A DNA stretch of 64,000 nt, from positions 9,839,861-9,903,860 of the forward strand of contig ML681964.1 of the NCBI GenBank assembly GCA_007922195.1, in the 5' to 3' direction. This document shows, piece by piece, positions 57,840 through 64,000 of this stretch. Every line of letters starts with the position of its first letter. Position 1 is the first letter of the stretch. The translations under genes and the position numbers were made by a program. The notes beneath the pieces were generated by a model. That model did no database searches. It was not told the origin of the DNA and worked only from the letters and a program-made list of their open reading frames with translations. The DNA is from Podocnemis expansa. Taxonomy: Eukaryota > Chordata > Testudines > Podocnemididae.

Positions 57840-59450
57840 CCTGGGCCCCTCCAGGAGCATGACAGTACTGAGAGAACAGTTTTTCATAGACATATATTCT
57901 AAATCTTCCATGCAAGAGTCAGTGCCTGACAGTAATGCCAGTATTGTCTATGTGTGTAAATATAAAGGTGACAGGGCAAACTTTAATAATCATCATTACA
58001 TTTCACTACTCTCTTTTGCTTGGAAAAATATTGCACTGGTCCTCTTGAGCATAAAATGTACCTTATGTAAACAATCTTCCCTTAGTCTCACTGGGGATTG
58101 TGGTCTAGATGGGCACCCTAGATGTGATCTTTACAGCTTCAGGAAAAGTGTCAGGAGCAAAACCGTGGTCTTTAGATACTATTCATAAGGAAAGTTAAAG
58201 TTTTTAACTCTGTAAATTATAGGGGACTCAGGCAATTTTTTTCATACCCCACAAAGTTTATTTCTGTTATTCAGTCCTTCTTCCATGATGGGATGATGAT
58301 CACAATGGTGGAATATCAGATCCTTTTCCTCTTTCCAGTGACACCAAACAAGGTTGCATGCTGGCTCTCACACTCTTTTCCATCCTTTTTTGTATTTTCC
58401 ATATGCTCATGGATACATTTCCTGGCACTGACAGAGTATCATTTACCCAGTTCTGCACTGATGGGAATTTGTTCAATCTGTAATGCTTCAGTACTTGCAT
58501 GAAAATGGCAGATTAACTCATTAAAGAGGTTTTTTTTTTTTTTGCTCATGACTGCACTGGATGCTCTCAACTGGTGACATTCAATTTATAACTAATTGCT
58601 TTGCCTGTGCATCAATCACTTTGATTTCACAATCAGCCTAAAAAATATTGAAACTCTATATCAACCTGTGCTGGGGACACACATCAACCCAATTACTAAG
58701 ATCAATAATGCTCTTTTTAAGTCTGGGGAGAATTTTTTCTACCTAGGAAGGATATTGTGACACATTGGCACAATTGATGATCAGATTACCTAGCTCAGAG
58801 ACCAGTTCTGCATGTGGAATATTCTCACACTGCCTGTGGAAGCATAGGGTTGTCAAACTAAGTACAAAGTGAAATATTTTTGAGGGCAGTTGTGCTCACA
58901 ATGCTTTTGTATGGTTCTGTGACATGGCAACATATTGCTCCCACAGTTGATCAGTTCCATATGTTCTGTTCTCTGTCTATTTGTAGAGTCAAATGGTTGG
59001 ACAAGATTCCCAGTGTCAAAATCATTTATCATTGTTAGATGGCTGGAATTTAAAGTGTGCTCATAAAAAGTCAGTTGCATTGACCTGGGCATCTTCCACA
59101 GGGCCTGATTCAGACTACCGAAGATCATAGTTTAGGGTCAACTAAAGCAAGGCACCTGCTCTCATGGTGGCCAGTAAAAATAATATGAAAGTAGTCTGAA
59201 GTCAAGCTTGAAATAAAGTCATACTGACCCCAGCAACTAGGAAGCAACAGGCCACAGCAGACCACTGTGTTGGCACATTTGTTCTCTGACTGTTAACCAC
59301 TTTGAAGCTAAGCACATTAACAACTTATATAAAAAACAGTGCAAAGAAAGAATACAGCAGTCAGCAACTGTCTAGACAATGTGGTCTAGCCTGTATCTAA
59401 CCATGTTTGCAGTTCTCACATTGGTCTAACTTCACATACAAGTTGCAGGA
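57840..59450 (+). pseudogene. Ancient LINE remnant of a third lineage (RT)
   Basis: Scattered but ordered RT blocks across all three frames: YKGDRANFNNHHYISLLS then FAWKNIALVLLSI (family: KGDR---DNHRGISLLSIAGKILARVLLNRL); 58090-58190 in the position of ES-CGFR--RGT-DMIF; FHDGMM near 58280; DPFPVT/NKVACWLSHSFPSF (GVKQGCVLAPTLFS) at 58320-58385; FYLGRIL (YLGS-L) at about 58738; and at 59010-59110 the region of IP-V-II, LIKSQLHWPGHL-like. A zinc-type 'SHIGLTSH' reading occurs near 59415-59440. All are shattered by stops. The layout resembles the widespread invertebrate/fish 'endonuclease-reverse transcriptase' LINEs, not CR1 and not the RTE-like element at 46-54 kb. Clade unassigned. Confidence 0.65.
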
Positions 59451-59794
59451 ATAGTAGGGCTATATTTTAAGTTAACTGAAATACAGAATTGTCTCAGAAT
59501 GACTGTTAAGGATTTTAACTTTTTTGTCCTACAGAGCTTAATTTTTCTGCAGTGAAAGTGGAATGTAACCTCAGTTCAATGTGTATTTTTAAACATATTT
59601 AAAGATTAGACAAGCAATTAGAAAACAAATACAAATTTAAGTGAAGTATACTGTTAGATAAACTTTCTTTGGACTTAATTTACAAGAGTATATTACAATG
59701 CTCTGATTAATTTTGCAGTTGGAATACAATCAATAAAACAGTGGTTCAATTTATCTGGCTTGCCAATTGCCATAACTGGAAATTAAATCATATT

Positions 59795-60667
59795 GGCTAT
59801 GTTCACATACAGGGAGTTAAATCGATTTAACTTGAAGTGATTTAAGTTAAATTTGTTTAACGGGTCCTCACAAAAAAAATAAATCGAACTAGCATGTCCA
59901 GGAACAGGACTTGCTAGTTTGATTTAGGAAAGGGGCACTGTGGGAGGTCTGGCAATATGGCCCCTGGCATGGCCATATTGCCATCCAGTCTCCTGCCTGG
60001 CTCTCCTCAGGAGAGCCAGTGGCAGGGGAAAAAAAGCCCCGAGTGGCTCCAGGCTCCTTGAGCCCAGTGGGGGAAAAGGCATCCCCCCAGACTGGCTGAA
60101 GCCTTCTATCTCAGCCAGGTATGGGGAAGATGGGACCTCAGGCATCCGGCTTGCCCCGCAGCTGTCCGAGTGCATGGGGGAAGGGATCCCTGCATGCCCA
60201 GCTTCCCCCACACTGACTGGGCAGAAGGGAAAGGGATCTCCAGGCACCTGGCTTCCCCCACAGCTGGCTGTGGGAAGCTGGATGTGAGGATCCCTTTTAC
60301 CCGCACCGGCTTGCGCAGGGAGCTGGGCACCACCCCTGTGTCCCACCTCCCTGGCCAAGGTGCTGGGAGGGAGGGGGGCTTCCTTCCAGAGTGCCATGCA
60401 CCCTGGGAGGAAGAAGGTCAAATATCTTATATCAATATATTGTTATATCAATATAACAGGTCTGCACAGGGTTATATCGAAATGACAATTTCAATATTAA
60501 CCTCATTTTGATATAATACTAGGTTTTATTATATCAAAATAATTTTCCTTATTTTGAAATAAGGGAGCTTCTTATTTCAAAATAAGAAAACGTCATGTGG
60601 ACCTAAATTTTTAAAAATTGAAATAAACAGTGTTATTTCGATTTAAAACCTGCGTGTGGACATACCC
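59795..60667. mobile_element. Long PIF/Harbinger-like MITE with GC-rich core, copy B
   Basis: 873 bp; ends ggctatgttcacatacagg / cctgcgtgtggacataccc (15 of 19 paired), 3-bp duplication ATT (59792-59794, 60668-60670). AT-rich arms with TTTCAAAATAAG-type palindromes flank a GC-rich core (about 59940-60410). Arms align with copy A (24849-25717) and the right arm with 41560-41784. Frames in the core are artefacts. Confidence 0.88.
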
Positions 60668-62471
60668 ATTGAGTAAGTTAACAAAAATAATCCTTTTTAA
60701 GATTTTATAGAAACAGTGATAGGAGAAGACCTTTTCCTTTAACTCTATTAATTTAACTGAAAGTTTGCTAAAAGCAGCAGCAGGTGCTTCATCTTTAATG
60801 ATATACAACTTTCAGAACAATTTCTTGGCAGCTTCCTTTTGGGTACCATTCCCCAAGTAAGTACTGTTGTTCACAGAGATTGTCAGTAATCTTTAATCGT
60901 CAGATATATTTTCCTCTGCACTTGACACAATGCCTGTAGTTTTCAAATTGTCTGGCACAAGCACAAACAGAGGAAATGATTTCTAATAGTCCAGACTTAT
61001 CGCAGATTTAGAATGACACTTGTTTAACCCTGGGATCCATCACTGTTCCTACAACAGCCTGACAAATGTAGTGTCTTTTTTGGGCAATGGTTAGCAACAC
61101 ACAAAGAGACACACTCACGCTAGTGGGTGTTGGAGTGGCATGAGCATCCCTGAGTTGCTCTGTAGAAGAATTTTCACACCTTCTTCTCTGTAAAGGCTCT
61201 AGCTCACATGAGCTTAAGCTGATATTTAGTGGTATCACCACCAATGACATGATGTAATCTGTTCTTTGTGGTGGTGCTCTGATCTTTACGTCTCTCTTGG
61301 TTACATCTCAGGCTCTGCTTAATTCAGTTAGTATTCATCACTTCACCTTTGTTGGGCAGGTGGCTGGCTCAGAAAATGAAGCTAAGGTATCTTATTGGTT
61401 CAAGTGTGCACAACCTCTTTTCTCTGAATAATTGGCATCTTTAGTGGGGATTACTGATTCCTCTACCTCTCGTTAAGTGATACTCTTGCCTAAGTAGATG
61501 TTACAGCCTATTGATGTGGGTCACTGGGGATCAATGACCTGACACCTACATCTTGAAGTTACACCAAAAGTTCCAGTTAAGGGTGTATATATTGTAATCT
61601 AATTTGTTATGATAAATAGCTGTCTCCTGAAATTGTCATGTGACAAGGAATTGTTAAGCAAGCTTCTGATTTAGACCCTAGACTCAAATGTCATCATTGT
61701 TTAAATACAACACTTATATTTAAGGATAGTCATTAGCTTCATTTCCACACAGTCTCCTAACAATGAGTTAATTATGGTACTAGAGAAATAGACTAACTAG
61801 TGGGGTGGTGGCCAGGACAAGTATATAGCTTTTATCCTAATCTTCTGTGGTCCCCATACAAACAGCTGCTTTTGCCATCTTTTAACTATCCTAACTTCTT
61901 TATACATTAGGCAAACAAAGTCACTTGGGCCCAGATACAGCCTATGTGTCTTAACATTCACCTAGTGTTTGCTGAATCTTCATACACTGACATAAGACTC
62001 TATCATCATTATGTAGTAAGTGTATCTGGGAGGCAATTTTGAAAAGGGAATGACTTTCATTGGTAGTTGGAAATTTAACTTACTATTTGTGCCTTTGAAA
62101 AATCTTACTTAATCCTCTTGATACCTTTCTCTTTTGTGCATGCAGCTGAGGCATATATTCGTCTCTTCCTTCAGCCCTTTTCTTCCTTTTCATTTGCTTT
62201 TTCATACTTCTATTTATCAAGGTGTTTCATGTTTGCTTCTCAGTGAAGGAATGGAGGTAGCCCAGAGTACAGATCCAAAACTGGATTGGAACTTCTTAAA
62301 GTTTGATGGTCTTCAGATCCCAGGTTTGCTTTCAACCATTCCAGAGACAAGGCCCAGTTGAGATGCATTAATCTAAGCTTCCCCAAAATACAGCAGAGAC
62401 TGGATCCAGGTTGCAGGGGCAATATCTCTAGATGGCTGCTCCGATTGTTTTGTTCTTTGCTCTCACACACA
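60668..62471. other. No gene seen
   Basis: AT-rich intergenic DNA without recognisable genes or named repeats. Confidence 0.45.
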
Positions 62472-63657
62472 AATAGCCATGCAGAGCCAGACGAATGGTC
62501 TATCTAGCTCATTATTGTGTCATTTGGCAGTGACCAATGCCAGACGCTTCAAAGGGAATGAACAGAGCACAATTATCAAGTGATCCAGTGTATGCACCTG
62601 GCAGTCAGAGGGTTTGGGACACCCAGACCAGGGGGTTGTGTCCCTGCCTATCTTGGCTCATAGCCACTGATGGACCTATCCTCCACAAACATGTCTAATT
62701 CTTTCTTCAACCCAATTGTAATTTGGCCTTCACAACATCCCTGACAACCAGTTCCACAGGTTGACTGTGCATTATATGAAGAAATTCTTGTTTTGGTTCT
62801 GCTGCTCATTAATTTCATTGTGTGACCCTTGGTTTTTCTGTTATGGAAAGGGATACAGAACCCTCACTGATTCATTGTCTCCATATCTTTCATGATTTAT
62901 AGACCCCTATCATATCCGCCCTTAGAAGTCTCTTTTCTGTGATGAACAGTCCCATTCTTCCTACCCTCTCCTGTCATGGAAACTGTTCCATACCCTTAAT
63001 TTTTGCTGTCCTCCTCTGGACCTTTTCCAATTCTAAAATATCTTTTTTGAGATGGAGAAACTAGAATGGAACACAGTATTCAAAGTATGGGCATATCATG
63101 GATTTATATAGTGGTATTATGATTTTTCTTATTAATTATCCTTTTCTTAATTTTGTATCATCTGCAAACTTTGCCACCTCCCTGTTTATCCTTTTTTCTA
63201 GACCATTTATGAATAAGTTGAACAGCAGTGGCCCAGCATAGATGTCTGAGGACACCACCATCCACTTCTAGCCATTCTGTAAGTAGACCATTTATTTTTA
63301 CCCTTCACTTCCTATTTTTAAACAGTTACTGGGACCACACCTTCCCTCATCTCATGACTATTATTGTGCTTAAGAACCTTTGTTGAGGGACATTATCAAA
63401 GACTTTCTGAAAGTCCAAGAACACTGTATCACCCTTGTCCACGTGCATGTATCCATGTTGAATTCTCATAAAATTCTAAGAGATTGGTGATGCATGATTT
63501 TCTTTTATAAAAGCCATGCTGACTTCTCCAACAAGTAATGTTATTTTATGTGCTTGATATTTCTGTTCTTGACTATAATTTCAACCAATTTGACTGGTAC
63601 TGAAGTTAGGCTCACTGGCCTATAATTGTCAGGATCTCCTCTAGAGCTTTTTTAAAA
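62472..63657 (-). pseudogene. Old CR1 (L3/CR1-like) LINE fragment
   Basis: Plus strand begins 'gccatgcagagccagacgaatggtct', continues 'gaacagagcacaattatcaagtgatcc', then 'tgtctaattctttcttcaaccc', 'gacccttggtttttctgttatgg', 'tcctcctctggaccttttccaattc', 'cacagtattcaaagtatggg', 'ttaattttgtatcatctgcaaactttgccac', 'ttgaacagcagtggcccag', 'gactttctgaaagtccaagaac', 'aaagccatgctgactt' and 'gttaggctcactggcctata'. This is the reverse complement of the CR1 RT-to-3' end, in the same older subfamily as 2975-3412. Many small indels; no open frame of note. Confidence 0.9.
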
Positions 63658-64000
63658 AGGACCTATGCCCATGCATGCACAAGCTCTTTATAGAAATGTT
63701 GATATCTGGAAAAGTACAAACATCAAGTATGATGCAAGGATTATGCAACAGTGGAATTAGCTAGGCATCATCCTTGCCCATACCTGGCTTTAAATTTCGA
63801 ATGATGTACAGAATCCCTACATGATCTTATGCCAATGAAAGTGCAATATAAACAAAACAGTAGAGAAAAAACAAGATGTTAAACAAGAGATGCCAAATAT
63901 AGTACAAATGGGCATGCTCCATTTGAAAAACATAGGTCATGTATTTTGAACTGTGAAGCCATTAACTTCCTCTCTCTCACCCTAAAACCTATTGTTAGAA
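63658..64000. other. No gene seen at right edge
   Basis: AT-rich sequence. May hold further decayed CR1 ('gctttaaatttcgaatgatg') but not convincingly. Confidence 0.35.

Noticed and set aside
1..64000. CRISPR arrays, operons, bacterial or phage systems
   Set aside because: No direct-repeat/spacer arrays, ribosome-binding sites or dense coding. Spliced exon, CpG island and CR1/MIR content show vertebrate nuclear DNA.

Overview
This is a piece of a vertebrate (amniote) chromosome. It is AT-rich, gene-poor and dominated by decayed transposable elements, with a single host coding exon. Three things suggest a non-avian sauropsid, most likely a turtle, with a crocodilian as the alternative: abundant CR1 LINEs ending in ATTCTATG-type repeats, a DIRS-like element, and MITEs whose ends read TGTCTACAC. 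The species cannot be fixed from this window.

Host gene. A CpG island at about 10,990-12,200 holds a minus-strand first coding exon (11577-11652). It encodes the first 25 residues of an ELK-type voltage-gated potassium channel, followed by a GTGAGT donor. No second exon appears in the remaining 11.5 kb of intron, and the upstream side is a 50-kb desert. That fits KCNH8 (large first intron, gene desert upstream) better than compact KCNH4. Positions 1-11570 are therefore part of intron 1, and 12.2-64 kb is promoter-distal intergenic DNA.

Layout. 2-5.2 kb: an old CR1, a MIR and a younger CR1 piece. 8.1-8.7 kb: a hAT MITE. 18.6-19.7 kb: Penelope-like remnants. 20-22.5 kb: a possible coding fragment and two hAT MITEs. 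24.8-25.7 kb: a long 3-bp-TSD MITE. 27.8-33.4 kb: a decayed DIRS-like element on the minus strand, with gag zinc motif, LAP2alpha-like domain and inverted ends, carrying two hAT MITE insertions. 34.4-34.9 kb: a MITE nested in an older palindromic repeat. 39-40.3 kb: a minus-strand CR1. 40.6-41 kb: a Myb/SANT-like pseudogene. 46.4-53.9 kb: a full-length RTE-like LINE with an 11-bp target duplication, split by a nearly intact 4.2-kb CR1. 55.6-56.5 kb: a hAT MITE, then a MITE nested in a MIR. 57.8-59.5 kb: a very old LINE of another lineage. 59.8-60.7 kb: a second long MITE. 62.5-63.7 kb: an old minus-strand CR1.

The most informative structure is the nested LINE pair at 46.4-53.9 kb. It gives a clear insertion order and creates by chance a 495-codon reading frame joining the RTE endonuclease to CR1 ORF1. 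All family calls come from reading motifs by eye; no database search was run.
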